8,759 nucleotides of DNA from an uncultured Streptococcus sp. (GTDB taxonomy: Bacteria; Bacillota; Bacilli; Lactobacillales; Streptococcaceae): NCBI GenBank assembly GCA_902470035.1, contig CABREZ010000059.1, forward strand, positions 1-8,759, in the 5' to 3' direction. The translations under genes were made by a program, and so were the position numbers. Under the pieces are notes generated by a model that was not told where the DNA came from, ran no database searches, and saw nothing but the letters and a program-made list of their open reading frames with translations. Below, piece by piece: positions 1 to 7,483 of this stretch. Position 1 is the first letter of the stretch; every line of letters starts with the position of its first letter.

Positions 1-1323
1 GTATCCAGTCTGACCAAATACCTCAAGTTAAAATTTGATAAGGACCCCTATCTGGAGCGGGTCTATTTGACGGGTCAGGTTTCGAATTTTCGGAAGCGTC
101 CCAATCACCAGTATTTCTCTCTAAAGGATGAAAAAGCTGTGATTCAGGCGACTGTCTGGGCTGGAATCTATAAGAGTTTTGGTTTTGAGCTAGAAGAAGG
201 CATGAAGATCAATGTTATTGGTCGGATCCAACTTTATGAGCCAAGTGGTAGTTATTCCATTGTCATCGAAAAGGCGGAGCCAGATGGTGTGGGCGCTTTA
301 GCCATTCAGTTCGAGCAGTTGAAAAAGAAACTTCAGGAAGAAGGTCTTTTTCAAGAGAAGTTCAAACAGGCCATTCCCCAGTTCTCCAATAAAATTGGGG
401 TTATTACCAGTCAGAGTGGAGCTGTTATTCGCGATATTATTACGACTGTCACTCGGCGTTTTCCTGGCGTGGAGATTCTCCTTTTTCCAACCAAGGTACA
501 AGGAGAGGGGGCAGCTCAAGAAATTGTCGCCAATATCCAGAAGGCCAATGCTCGGACGGACCTAGATGTCTTGATCATCGGTCGTGGTGGTGGGTCCATC
601 GAGGACCTATGGGCCTTTAATGAAGAGCCAGTTGTGCGGGCTATTTTTGAGTCTAGAATTCCCATTATTTCCAGTGTGGGTCATGAGACAGACACTACTC
701 TGGCAGACTTTGTAGCAGATCGCCGGGCAGCCACTCCTACAGCTGCGGCGGAACTGGCAACGCCTGTGACCAAGTTGGACCTGCTCAATCATTTGCAGAA
801 ACAGGAAGGGCGGATGGCAACAGCTATGCGCAACCGCCTGGTCTATCATCGGGAGCGACTGCAAAAACTAAGCCAATCGGTCATCTTCCGTCAACCAGAG
901 CGGCTGTATGATTCTTATCTGCAAAAAATAGATCAGATTCAGTTGCGACTGAAACAGGCTGTGTCAGAGTCAGTTACCAGAAATAGCCGCCAGTTACAAG
1001 AACTCCGCCATCGATTGACTTCTCAAGCGCCCCAGCATCAACTTGAGCGCTATCGAGACCAGATTCTCCAAATGGAGCGATTGATAACCTTGAAAATCAA
1101 GGAGCTCTACCAGACAAAAGCAGCAGATGCCAAGCGCCTATCAGAAGCTCTCTTGATGTTGGATACCAGTCGCATCGTGGCTAGAGGCTACGCCTTGGTG
1201 CAGGCTGGAGATCATGTTCTGGATAGTGTAGATACAATCAAAGAAAAGGATGCCTTGACGCTAGTCATGCGGGATGGGCAAGTAGAAGTAGAGGTAAAGC
1301 ATGTCGAAAGAAAAGAAATTTGA
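1..1323 (+). CDS. xseA: Exonuclease VII large subunit XseA (5' partial)
   Basis: Catalytic subunit of exonuclease VII, which degrades single-stranded DNA from both ends and acts in the cytoplasm with XseB. The reading frame is open from base 1 and the visible part is 440 codons. The first codons (VSSLTKYLK) already match the family's N-terminal OB-fold, so the true start lies a few codons before the window; the TTG at 67 is internal. The OB-fold spans roughly visible residues 1-100. The catalytic domain follows, with SGAVIRD (Asp near 145), GRGGGSIEDLW near 194 and GHETD near 227, the conserved Asp/Arg/His/Asp regions of XseA. A long charged helical, probably coiled-coil region (about 260-390) precedes the conserved tail with DTSRIVARGYA. 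The TGA stop overlaps xseB by 23 nt. The complete gene in streptococci is usually near 446 codons, so very little is missing. Confidence 0.96.
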   Translation, partial: VSSLTKYLKLKFDKDPYLERVYLTGQVSNFRKRPNHQYFSLKDEKAVIQATVWAGIYKSFGFELEEGMKINVIGRIQLYEPSGSYSIVIEKAEPDGVGALAIQFEQLKKKLQEEGLFQEKFKQAIPQFSNKIGVITSQSGAVIRDIITTVTRRFPGVEILLFPTKVQGEGAAQEIVANIQKANARTDLDVLIIGRGGGSIEDLWAFNEEPVVRAIFESRIPIISSVGHETDTTLADFVADRRAATPTAAAELATPVTKLDLLNHLQKQEGRMATAMRNRLVYHRERLQKLSQSVIFRQPERLYDSYLQKIDQIQLRLKQAVSESVTRNSRQLQELRHRLTSQAPQHQLERYRDQILQMERLITLKIKELYQTKAADAKRLSEALLMLDTSRIVARGYALVQAGDHVLDSVDTIKEKDALTLVMRDGQVEVEVKHVERKEI

Positions 1324-1513
1324 AGAAAATTTAGCTGATTTAGAAGCTATTGTCCAAAAATTGGAAAGTGGGCAAGTGCCCCTCGAAGAGGCCATCTCAG
1401 AGTTTCAGAAAGGAATGAAGCTATCAAAAGACTTGCAAGAAACACTTGATCAGGCTGAAAAGACCTTGGTCAAGGTGATGCAAGCAGATGGCTCAGAAAC
1501 GGAACTGGTATGA
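1301..1513 (+). CDS. xseB: Exonuclease VII small subunit XseB
   Basis: Small non-catalytic subunit of exonuclease VII; several copies bind the helical part of XseA. The 70-residue length is typical of the family. The protein is one charged helical hairpin, with the family pattern FEENLADLEAIVQKLESG near the N-terminus followed by PLEEAISEFQKGMKL. The ATG at 1301 lies inside the end of xseA in another frame, with GAGGT at 1291-1295 five bases upstream as ribosome binding site. The stop overlaps the start of the next gene as ATGA, so translation is probably coupled through xseA-xseB-ispA, which would help hold subunit stoichiometry. Confidence 0.96.
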   Translation: MSKEKKFEENLADLEAIVQKLESGQVPLEEAISEFQKGMKLSKDLQETLDQAEKTLVKVMQADGSETELV

Positions 1514-2397
1514 TTTTAGAAGAAAAACTGCAAGGGGTTGAAAAAGCGATTGAAGGTTTCTACGAGACCAAACAAATCGCTCCCCGCTTGGTAGAATCCA
1601 TCCTTTATTCAGTCCATGCAGGGGGCAAACGGATTCGGCCTTTGCTCTTATTGGAATTACTAGAGGCCTTTCATGCTCCAATCCTTGAGGCTCATTTTCA
1701 AGTGGCAGCCGCTCTTGAAATGATCCATACGGGAAGCCTGATCCATGATGATCTACCAGCGATGGATAATGATGATTATCGCCGTGGTCAATTGACCAAC
1801 CACAAAAAATACGGTGAAGACCTAGCCATCTTAGCAGGAGACTCGCTCTTCTTGGATGCCTTTGGCTGTGTGGCAGAGGCGAATCTTCCAGCTTCTATCC
1901 GGGTGCAACTGATCGCCTTATTATCGGATGCTTCAGGGACAGCTGGGATGGTAGCAGGCCAAGTCCTGGATATGGAAGGGGAAGGAGCGAGCCTGACCTT
2001 GGACCAGTTGCAAGTTATCCATGCCAATAAGACGGGACGACTGCTAGCGTATCCTTTCCAAGCTGCGGGAATCCTCTTAGAGCTTGAGCCAGCTGTTGCG
2101 ACTCTCTTAGAGGAAATTGGCCTCCATTTAGGGTTGGCTTTCCAGATTCGGGATGATATTTTGGATGTGACAGCCGATTTTGCCTCTTTAGGAAAAACCC
2201 CTCAGAAGGATCTGCAGGCTGAAAAATCAACCTATCCAGCACTACTTGGTCTAGATGGAGCTCAGGCTTATTTGGATCGGGAGTTGGATGCCTGTGAGGA
2301 CTTGCTCGATCACATCTCTAATCAAGTTTCCTTCGAAGGGACTGGAATCAAGAACATAATAGAAAGACTTAGAATTCATGGTCAAGGAAAGAGTTGA
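1510..2397 (+). CDS. ispA: Polyprenyl diphosphate synthase, short chain (farnesyl/geranyl diphosphate synthase)
   Basis: Cytoplasmic prenyltransferase that condenses isopentenyl diphosphate with allylic diphosphates to give geranyl and farnesyl diphosphate, precursors for undecaprenyl phosphate. The 295-residue length fits the family. Visible motifs are GGKRIRP (38-44) for isopentenyl diphosphate binding, the first aspartate-rich motif DDLPAMD (80-86) followed by DDYRRG, KTG (174-176), and the second aspartate-rich motif RDDILD (214-219). The four residues between the aspartates of the first motif are typical of bacterial short-chain enzymes of the IspA type. The start overlaps xseB by four bases (ATGA), and the end overlaps tlyA by 20 nt. 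In Bacillus the next gene is dxs; here it is absent. Product chain length is inferred from family resemblance. Confidence 0.94.
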   Translation: MILEEKLQGVEKAIEGFYETKQIAPRLVESILYSVHAGGKRIRPLLLLELLEAFHAPILEAHFQVAAALEMIHTGSLIHDDLPAMDNDDYRRGQLTNHKKYGEDLAILAGDSLFLDAFGCVAEANLPASIRVQLIALLSDASGTAGMVAGQVLDMEGEGASLTLDQLQVIHANKTGRLLAYPFQAAGILLELEPAVATLLEEIGLHLGLAFQIRDDILDVTADFASLGKTPQKDLQAEKSTYPALLGLDGAQAYLDRELDACEDLLDHISNQVSFEGTGIKNIIERLRIHGQGKS

Positions 2398-3193
2398 CGT
2401 ACTGGCCTACAAGCAGGGACTATTTGAAACCCGGGAGCAGGCCAAACGTGGTGTGATGGCCGGTTTGGTCATTGCGGTCCATAATGGCGAGCGCTTCGAT
2501 AAACCAGGTGAAAAAATTGATGAAGCGACTGAACTAAAACTCAAGGGTGAAAAACTCAAATATGTCAGTCGCGGTGGTCTCAAGTTAGAAAAGGCCTTGG
2601 ACCTTTTTGAGATTAACTTGCAGGACAAGGTCACGCTAGATATTGGTGCCTCAACAGGGGGCTTTACGGATGTTATGCTCCAAAATGGAGCCGCCTTGGT
2701 CTATGCAGTGGATGTAGGGACCAATCAGTTGGCTTGGAAACTCCGGCAGGATCCTCGTGTCATCTCGATGGAGCAGTTCAACTTCCGCTATGCGACGTCT
2801 GAGGATTTTGAACATAGACCAAGTTTTGCTAGCATTGATGTTAGTTTTATTTCCCTCAATCTCATCTTACCTGTCCTCCATGGGATTTTACAAGAAGGAG
2901 GCCAGGTGGTCGCCCTTGTCAAGCCCCAGTTCGAAGCTGGTCGGGAGCAGATTGGGAAAAATGGAATTATCAAGGATGCCAAGGTCCATCTGTCCGTTTT
3001 GGAACAGGTTCAAGGCTTTGCGTTAGAACATGGCTTCTCTATCTTGGGAGTGGATTATTCACCGATTCAAGGGGGCCATGGCAATATTGAATTTTTACTT
3101 TATTTAGAAAAAAATACTGGGCAAGATCGTCTTCAACTGCAAGAGTTTGCGGCAGTTGTCGAAAAAGCCCATACTGACTTTAAACATGAATAG
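2378..3193 (+). CDS. tlyA: TlyA-family rRNA 2'-O-methyltransferase (S4 plus FtsJ domains)
   Basis: Predicted S-adenosylmethionine-dependent 2'-O-ribose methyltransferase of rRNA, often mislabelled hemolysin A. The 271 residues split into an N-terminal S4 RNA-binding domain (about 1-65) and a Rossmann-like FtsJ domain. The SAM-binding motif is DIGASTGGFTD (88-98). The catalytic tetrad described for mycobacterial TlyA (Lys69, Asp154, Lys182, Glu238) falls at the same positions here: K69 in GGLKL, D154 in SIDVSF, K182 in VKPQFE and E238 in GNIEF. The ATG at 2378 overlaps ispA by 20 nt; only a weak AGAAAG (2361-2366) precedes it, so translation may depend on coupling. The TAG stop overlaps argR by 8 nt. 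The exact nucleotides modified in streptococci cannot be read from the sequence. Confidence 0.93.
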   Translation: MVKERVDVLAYKQGLFETREQAKRGVMAGLVIAVHNGERFDKPGEKIDEATELKLKGEKLKYVSRGGLKLEKALDLFEINLQDKVTLDIGASTGGFTDVMLQNGAALVYAVDVGTNQLAWKLRQDPRVISMEQFNFRYATSEDFEHRPSFASIDVSFISLNLILPVLHGILQEGGQVVALVKPQFEAGREQIGKNGIIKDAKVHLSVLEQVQGFALEHGFSILGVDYSPIQGGHGNIEFLLYLEKNTGQDRLQLQEFAAVVEKAHTDFKHE

Positions 3194-3617
3194 TAAACAA
3201 AACCGATTAGAAAAAATACGCCGCTTTATCCGAGAAAATAAAGTGGGTACTCAGGATGCCATTGTCGAACATCTGAGAGAAGCTGGAATTTCTGCGACAC
3301 AAGCGACTGTTTCCCGCGATATCAAAGAGTTGGGGATTATTAAAACGCCTTTAAAAGGTTCTGCCTATGTCTATGAATTGCCACGCGTCCAACATAGTGG
3401 AAAATTAGCAGAAAATAATCTTCAATCCTTTGAACGCATGGGGAGCTTTTTGAACCTCAAGCTTGTCCCAGGGACAGCCTATCTAGTCAAGCGGCATCTA
3501 CAAGAAGATTTTGATGACATCATCTTTAGCATGATTTCAGACGACAATAGTATTTTGATTGTGGCCCGCTCGGAAGAAAAGGCTCAGTTTATCGAACAAC
3601 GATTGATGGAATGGTAG
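3186..3617 (+). CDS. argR: Arginine repressor/activator of the ArgR/AhrC family
   Basis: Hexameric arginine-responsive transcription regulator, 143 residues. The N-terminal winged helix includes ATQATVSRDIKELGI (about 37-51), whose Ser-Arg pair (43-44) contacts DNA in the family. The C-terminal oligomerisation and arginine-binding domain shows PGTAYLV (95-101) and ISDDNSILIV (117-126), the Asp-Asp pair (119-120) being the arginine contact. The usual GDDT reads SDDN here, a modest deviation. I chose the ATG at 3186, which overlaps tlyA by 8 nt, because the family N-terminus starts there; an in-frame TTG at 3147 would add 13 atypical residues. Placement between tlyA and recN matches B. subtilis ahrC, so this is the ahrC-type copy. 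Streptococci often hold further ArgR paralogues elsewhere. No strong Shine-Dalgarno is visible, suggesting coupling. Confidence 0.93.
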   Translation: MNSKQNRLEKIRRFIRENKVGTQDAIVEHLREAGISATQATVSRDIKELGIIKTPLKGSAYVYELPRVQHSGKLAENNLQSFERMGSFLNLKLVPGTAYLVKRHLQEDFDDIIFSMISDDNSILIVARSEEKAQFIEQRLMEW

Positions 3618-3624
3618 GAGAGAG

Positions 3625-5289
3625 ATGCTATTAGAAATTTCAATTAAGAACTTTGCCATCATTGAGGAAATCGCTCTGAATTTTGAAACAGGAATGACGG
3701 TTTTAACCGGTGAAACTGGAGCAGGAAAATCTATCATTATCGATGCTATGAATATGATGCTGGGGAGCCGGGCGACGACCGATGTTATCCGCCACGGTGC
3801 TCCTAAGGCTGAGATTGAAGGCCTCTTTGCGATTGACGAAAATCCTGCCCTTCAGCAGTTATTTGAAGAGCAGGGCTTAGAATGGGCAGAGGAGTTGATT
3901 ATTCGCAGAGAAATTTTCCAGAATGGTCGGAGTGTCAGTCGGATCAATGGGCAGATGGTCAACCTCTCCGTTCTCAAGGCCGTTGGCCAGCATTTGGTGG
4001 ATATTCATGGCCAGCACGATCAGGAAGAACTGATGCGGGCGCCATTGCATATCGCTATGCTGGATAGCTTTGGGGAGGATACTTTTTTTGCGACTAAGAA
4101 GGCCTATAGAGAGACCTTTGAGAATTATAAGTCCTTGCGCAAGCAGGTCTTGCAGATCCAAAAAAATAACCAGGAAAACCAAGCTCGGATCGAGATGCTG
4201 GAATACCAAATTTCGGAAATCGAGGCGGCAGCCCTGTCCCTAGATGAAGATGTCCAGTTAGAGCAAGAACGGCAACGTCTGCTCAATCATAAGATGATTG
4301 CAGATACCCTAAGCAATGCTTATGCCATGCTGGATGCAGAAGACTTCTCCAGTCTTAGCAATGTGAGGTTGGCCATGAATGATCTGCAAAGCATCGAAGA
4401 GTATGATGTAGAATACAAGACCTTGTCTGATCAACTGGCTGAGACCTACTATACTCTGGAGGATCTGACCAAGCGCTTGGAGGATCTGGTAGATGGATTG
4501 GACTTTGATGGTAACCGTTTGATGCAGGTGGAAGCTCGACTAGACCTGATCCATTCAATTACTCGTAAGTACGGTGGTCAGGTAAAGGATGTCCTTGATT
4601 ACCTGGAGCAAATTAGCAAGGAATATAGCCTATTAACAGGAGGGGGAACCTCTTCTGAAGACTTGGAAAAAGAACTCAAGTCTATGGAAGGACAGTTGGT
4701 TGCCTTGGCTAAAGAACTGAGTCAAGGGCGTCATACCTTGGCCCAAGAGCTGGAAGCAGAGATCCAGCAGGAATTGGCGGATCTCTATATGGGAAAAGCT
4801 CGTTTCCAAGTGCGTTTTACCCCATCTAAGTTTAATCGGGAAGGAAACGAAACGGTTGAGTTTTATATTTCAACCAACCCTGGAGAGGACTTTAAACCTT
4901 TGGTAAAAGTAGCATCAGGTGGGGAGTTGTCCCGTCTTATGTTGGCCATCAAGTCAGCCTTTTCACGTAAAGAAGGTAAGACCAGTATTGTCTTTGACGA
5001 GGTGGATACAGGTGTATCTGGTCGGGTGGCGCAGGCCATTGCTTCGAAGATTTATAAGATTGGACGTTATGGTCAGGTACTAGCCATCTCTCATTTACCT
5101 CAGGTCATTGCAGTAGCCGATTACCAATTCTTTATCGAAAAGGTGAGCGATGAATTTTCAACGGTTTCGACCGTTCGCTTGCTCAGTCATGAAGAGCGGG
5201 TCGAAGAAGTCGCTAAGATGCTAGCTGGTGAAGATGTGACAGAAGCAGCCCGCATGCAGGCAGAGCAATTGCTAAAACGGCCGTCCTAA
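3625..5289 (+). CDS. recN: DNA repair ATPase RecN
   Basis: SMC-like ATPase that acts early in double-strand break repair and recombination. At 554 residues it is the normal family length. The head domain is split: Walker A GETGAGKS at 29-36, a conserved HGQHDQE at 128-134, and then a helical coiled-coil region (about 155-375) shorter than in true SMC proteins. The C-terminal half carries the ABC signature SGGELS (431-436), Walker B SIVFDEVDTGVSG (454-466) with D458/E459, and the switch histidine in AISHLPQV (H490). The start has AGGAG at 3616-3620, overlapping the argR stop, with a 7-nt gap between the genes. No LexA-type or competence (cin) box is visible upstream, so expression is probably from the operon promoter outside the window. 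Confidence 0.97.
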   Translation: MLLEISIKNFAIIEEIALNFETGMTVLTGETGAGKSIIIDAMNMMLGSRATTDVIRHGAPKAEIEGLFAIDENPALQQLFEEQGLEWAEELIIRREIFQNGRSVSRINGQMVNLSVLKAVGQHLVDIHGQHDQEELMRAPLHIAMLDSFGEDTFFATKKAYRETFENYKSLRKQVLQIQKNNQENQARIEMLEYQISEIEAAALSLDEDVQLEQERQRLLNHKMIADTLSNAYAMLDAEDFSSLSNVRLAMNDLQSIEEYDVEYKTLSDQLAETYYTLEDLTKRLEDLVDGLDFDGNRLMQVEARLDLIHSITRKYGGQVKDVLDYLEQISKEYSLLTGGGTSSEDLEKELKSMEGQLVALAKELSQGRHTLAQELEAEIQQELADLYMGKARFQVRFTPSKFNREGNETVEFYISTNPGEDFKPLVKVASGGELSRLMLAIKSAFSRKEGKTSIVFDEVDTGVSGRVAQAIASKIYKIGRYGQVLAISHLPQVIAVADYQFFIEKVSDEFSTVSTVRLLSHEERVEEVAKMLAGEDVTEAARMQAEQLLKRPS

Positions 5290-5305
5290 AAAGAAAGGAA
5301 GGGAT

Positions 5306-6037
5306 ATGGGAAGCTATTTCGTAGTGGGAGACATTCATGGAAAAGCAGGTATGCTGGAGGAACTGATGACTCATTGGGATGGTCAGTCCCAGTTGGTTTT
5401 TCTCGGAGATCTGATAGACCGTGGAGAAAATAGTCGTAGAGTGATCGAACTGGTCAAAGATTTTGTCGAACAGCAAGGGGCAATCTGTCTTTCTGGGAAC
5501 CACGAATACATGTTTTTAGCCTGGATTGATAACCCGACCGAACGCTATGACCATTACCGACGTAACGGAGGAGATACCACGATTAACTCTTTGCTTGGTC
5601 GACCCCTCACAGCACCAGTGGATGGAGTGGAGGATTCTCGGCGCGTCCAAGAGACTTGTGGGGACCTAGTTGCTTTCATTCGTTCGCTTCCTTTTGTCTA
5701 TGAAACAGAACACTATATTTTTGTGCATGCTGGCCTTGACTTAACCTTGCCTGATTGGCACGAAACGACGGATTATCAGAAAGTCTGGATCCGCCAACCC
5801 TTCCATGAAGCGACCAACCAGACAGGAAAGACCATTGTTTTTGGCCATACTCCCGTCCACTATCTCTTGGATCAAAAGATTGGAACCAAAAAACTCTGGG
5901 TGACCGAAGATGGGAAGATTGGTATGGATGGTGGAGCTGTTTATGGTGGCGTCCTCCATGGCATTCTCTTTGATGAAAGTGGAATGAAGGCCGATGTTGC
6001 TTTGCTCAATGAGGGATTTGCAGCTATCGATGAGTAA
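5306..6037 (+). CDS. PPP-type metallophosphatase, predicted serine/threonine or diadenosine-polyphosphate phosphatase
   Basis: Predicted cytoplasmic metal-dependent phosphatase of the PPP superfamily, 243 residues, without signal peptide or membrane segment. All signature motifs are present in order: GDIHG (8-12), GDLIDRG (34-40), GNHE (64-67), HAG (141-143) and GHT (180-182), followed by a DGG (208-210) typical of bacterial PPPs. These supply the Asp, His and Asn ligands of a two-metal centre. Bacterial members (PrpA/PrpE- and ApaH-like) act on phosphoproteins or dinucleotide polyphosphates, and the sequence alone does not decide between them. It lies 16 nt after recN with a strong AAGGAAGGG ribosome site (5295-5303), so it is most likely the last gene of the operon. 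A functional tie to DNA repair is only suggested by position. Confidence 0.9.
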   Translation: MGSYFVVGDIHGKAGMLEELMTHWDGQSQLVFLGDLIDRGENSRRVIELVKDFVEQQGAICLSGNHEYMFLAWIDNPTERYDHYRRNGGDTTINSLLGRPLTAPVDGVEDSRRVQETCGDLVAFIRSLPFVYETEHYIFVHAGLDLTLPDWHETTDYQKVWIRQPFHEATNQTGKTIVFGHTPVHYLLDQKIGTKKLWVTEDGKIGMDGGAVYGGVLHGILFDESGMKADVALLNEGFAAIDE

Positions 6038-6074
6038 GTAAATAGGACTTTGTCCCACAAAAGCCTAGAAAATT

Positions 6075-6083
6075 TGATATAAT
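6075..6083 (+). promoter_or_regulatory. Extended -10 promoter for degV
   Basis: TGATATAAT, an extended -10 element with a perfect TATAAT at 6078-6083, lies 37 nt before the degV start. No good -35 hexamer is found 17 nt upstream, which is acceptable for an extended -10 promoter. Transcription would begin near 6090. No clear terminator separates the upstream operon from this promoter, so read-through from recN and the phosphatase gene is possible. Confidence 0.7.
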
Positions 6084-6120
6084 AGAGTGGATATATCTAA
6101 GAAAAGATTGTAGGAATGTT

Positions 6121-6954
6121 ATGTCACAAGTAAAAATTGTTACAGACTCATCCGTAACGATTGAGCCTGAAGTTGTTGAAAAATACGGAATTACCATCGT
6201 TCCCCTCTCCGTCATGGTGGACGGTGTCCTCTATTCAGATGCGGAATTAACAGAAGGACAATTCCTTCAGTTGATGAAGTCCAGTAAGAACCTTCCAAAG
6301 ACCAGTCAACCTCCAGTAGGTGTGTTTGCGGAAGCCTTCGAAGGTCTGGCGGAAAAAGGGGCGCAAATTATTGCAATCCATATGTCCCATGCCTTATCTG
6401 GTACAGTGGAAGCTGCACGTCAAGGAGCTACCTTAGCCAATGCAGATGTAACGGTGATCGATAGTAGCTTTACGGACCAAGCCATGAAGTTCCAAGTGGT
6501 GGAAGCAGCGAAACTGGCTCAAGAAGGTGCTAGCGTAGAGGAAATTGTAGCTCGCATTGAAGAGGTCAAGCAAAAATCTAGACTCTACATTGGAGTTTCT
6601 ACACTGGAAAACCTGGTGAAAGGAGGCCGGATTGGACGCGTAACTGGTTTATTGAGTTCCCTTTTGAATATTCGGGTTGTCATGGAAATGAAGAACGATG
6701 AACTGCAACCGATTGTCAAAGGACGCGGACAGAAAACCTTTAAAAAATGGTTGGACGAGTTGATGCAAGAATTATCCGGTAAAGAAATCGCTGAGATAGG
6801 AATTTCCTATGCTGGTGGACCTGACTTTGCTAACGAAATGAAGGCGCAAATACAGCCTTTTGTTGCAACTCCAATCTCTGTTTTAGAAACAGGTTCGATC
6901 ATACAAACCCACACTGGTGAAGATGCCTGGGCAGTTCTTGTTCGATTTGCATAG
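6121..6954 (+). CDS. DegV family fatty-acid-binding protein
   Basis: Soluble lipid-binding protein of the DegV (FakB) family; members bind a fatty acid and present it to the kinase FakA, which makes acyl phosphate for phospholipid synthesis. The 277 residues are the usual length. Visible family motifs are VTDSS near the N-terminus (7-11), TSQPPVG (61-67), SHALSGT (89-95), the KGGRIGR segment (167-173) and the C-terminal GSIIQTHTGEDAW (258-270). The Thr/Ser in TSQP and the SGT loop line the carboxylate pocket in known structures. The ATG at 6121 has AGGA at 6112-6115 as ribosome site; an ATG at 6117 is out of frame. Streptococci carry several DegV paralogues, so which fatty acid it binds, and whether it serves FakA, cannot be told here. 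Confidence 0.93.
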   Translation: MSQVKIVTDSSVTIEPEVVEKYGITIVPLSVMVDGVLYSDAELTEGQFLQLMKSSKNLPKTSQPPVGVFAEAFEGLAEKGAQIIAIHMSHALSGTVEAARQGATLANADVTVIDSSFTDQAMKFQVVEAAKLAQEGASVEEIVARIEEVKQKSRLYIGVSTLENLVKGGRIGRVTGLLSSLLNIRVVMEMKNDELQPIVKGRGQKTFKKWLDELMQELSGKEIAEIGISYAGGPDFANEMKAQIQPFVATPISVLETGSIIQTHTGEDAWAVLVRFA

Positions 6955-7013
6955 AAGCCCGTCAATAAAGGAATTTATTCCTAGATAAATGTTGATAAAA
7001 ACAAGTTTAGTAC

Positions 7014-7042
7014 TTGACCTAAAAGCATTTTTTAGATATGAT
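7014..7042 (+). promoter_or_regulatory. Promoter of the HU gene
   Basis: The -35 element TTGACC (7014-7019) and -10 element TATGAT (7037-7042) each differ from consensus at one position and are separated by exactly 17 nt. Transcription would start near 7049, giving a leader of about 40 nt that ends in GGAGGA (7075-7080), eight bases before the ATG. This strength fits an abundant nucleoid protein. Confidence 0.85.
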
Positions 7043-7088
7043 AGAGATGTTAAGGGTAAAACCTAAAAAAATTTGGAGGATTTGTTAA

Positions 7089-7364
7089 ATGGCTAACAAA
7101 CAAGATTTGATCGCAAAAGTGGCAGAAGCTACAGAATTGACTAAGAAAGATTCAGCAGCAGCAGTTGACGCTGTATTTGCAGCAGTTTCAGAATACCTTT
7201 CAAAAGGTGAAAAAGTTCAATTGATCGGTTTCGGTAACTTCGAAGTTCGTGAACGTGCAGCTCGTAAAGGTCGCAACCCACAAACTGGTAAAGAAATCAA
7301 AATCGCTGCTTCTAAAGTTCCAGCATTCAAAGCTGGTAAAGCTCTTAAAGACGCAGTTAAATAA
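7089..7364 (+). CDS. hup: DNA-binding protein HU
   Basis: Small basic nucleoid-associated protein that bends and compacts DNA as a dimer; the only HU-type protein in most streptococci, where it is also called HlpA. The 91-residue length is standard. Residues 1-40 form the helical dimer base (MANKQDLIAKVAEATELTKK at the N-terminus). The signature GFGNFEVRERAARKGRNPQTG spans 47-67, with the DNA-intercalating proline at 64 on the beta arm, followed by VPAFKAGKALKDAVK at the C-terminus. Codons are strongly biased towards those of highly expressed genes (GCA/GCT, AAA, GGT, CGT), in clear contrast to the upstream operon. It is a monocistronic unit with a near-consensus promoter and a strong terminator. 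Confidence 0.97.
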   Translation: MANKQDLIAKVAEATELTKKDSAAAVDAVFAAVSEYLSKGEKVQLIGFGNFEVRERAARKGRNPQTGKEIKIAASKVPAFKAGKALKDAVK

Positions 7365-7379
7365 TTGTGATTAAAAAGG

Positions 7380-7409
7380 TTCCTTCTAGCTTGCTAGAAG
7401 GGATTTTTT
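7380..7409 (+). terminator. Intrinsic terminator of the HU gene
   Basis: A perfect 8-bp stem, CCTTCTAG (7382-7389) with CTAGAAGG (7394-7401), is closed by a CTTG loop and extended by weak outer pairs. A run of six T follows at 7404-7409. It begins 15 nt after the HU stop. Confidence 0.93.
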
Positions 7410-7425
7410 GTTTTGGAGTCCTTTC

Positions 7426-7454
7426 TAGACAGGGCCTATAAATAGGAGTATAAT
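7426..7454 (+). promoter_or_regulatory. Promoter of the 51-codon small gene, with inverted repeat in the spacer
   Basis: The -35 element TAGACA (7426-7431) is one base off consensus and the -10 element TATAAT (7449-7454) is perfect, with a 17-nt spacer. Within the spacer lies the inverted repeat CCTAT-AA-ATAGG (7435-7446), where a repressor could bind. Transcription would begin near 7461, about 23 nt before the ATG. Confidence 0.8.
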
Positions 7455-7483
7455 AGAAAAAAGTGAGAAATGGAGGGTGGACC

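Noticed and set aside
67..69. TTG as start of xseA
   Set aside because: The frame is open back to base 1 and the upstream codons encode the conserved beginning of the OB-fold, so the start is outside the window.
3147..3185. TTG at 3147 as start of argR, adding 13 residues
   Set aside because: The extra residues are tlyA sequence read in another frame and do not resemble the family; the ATG at 3186 gives the normal ArgR N-terminus.
3877..4209. 110-codon open frame on the - strand within recN
   Set aside because: It is antisense to a strongly conserved gene, resembles no known family, and is a by-product of recN codon structure.
5501..5508. CACGAATA, one base from the competence cin-box TACGAATA
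   Set aside because: It encodes part of the essential GNHE motif of the phosphatase, lies inside the gene, and has no promoter context.
6045..6055. GGAC-TTT-GTCC small hairpin after the phosphatase gene as a terminator
   Set aside because: The stem is only 4 bp and no T run follows, so termination is unlikely.
5741..6058. 105-codon open frame on the - strand over the phosphatase gene end
   Set aside because: It mirrors the conserved GHT and DGG coding region of the phosphatase, and no recognisable protein is encoded.
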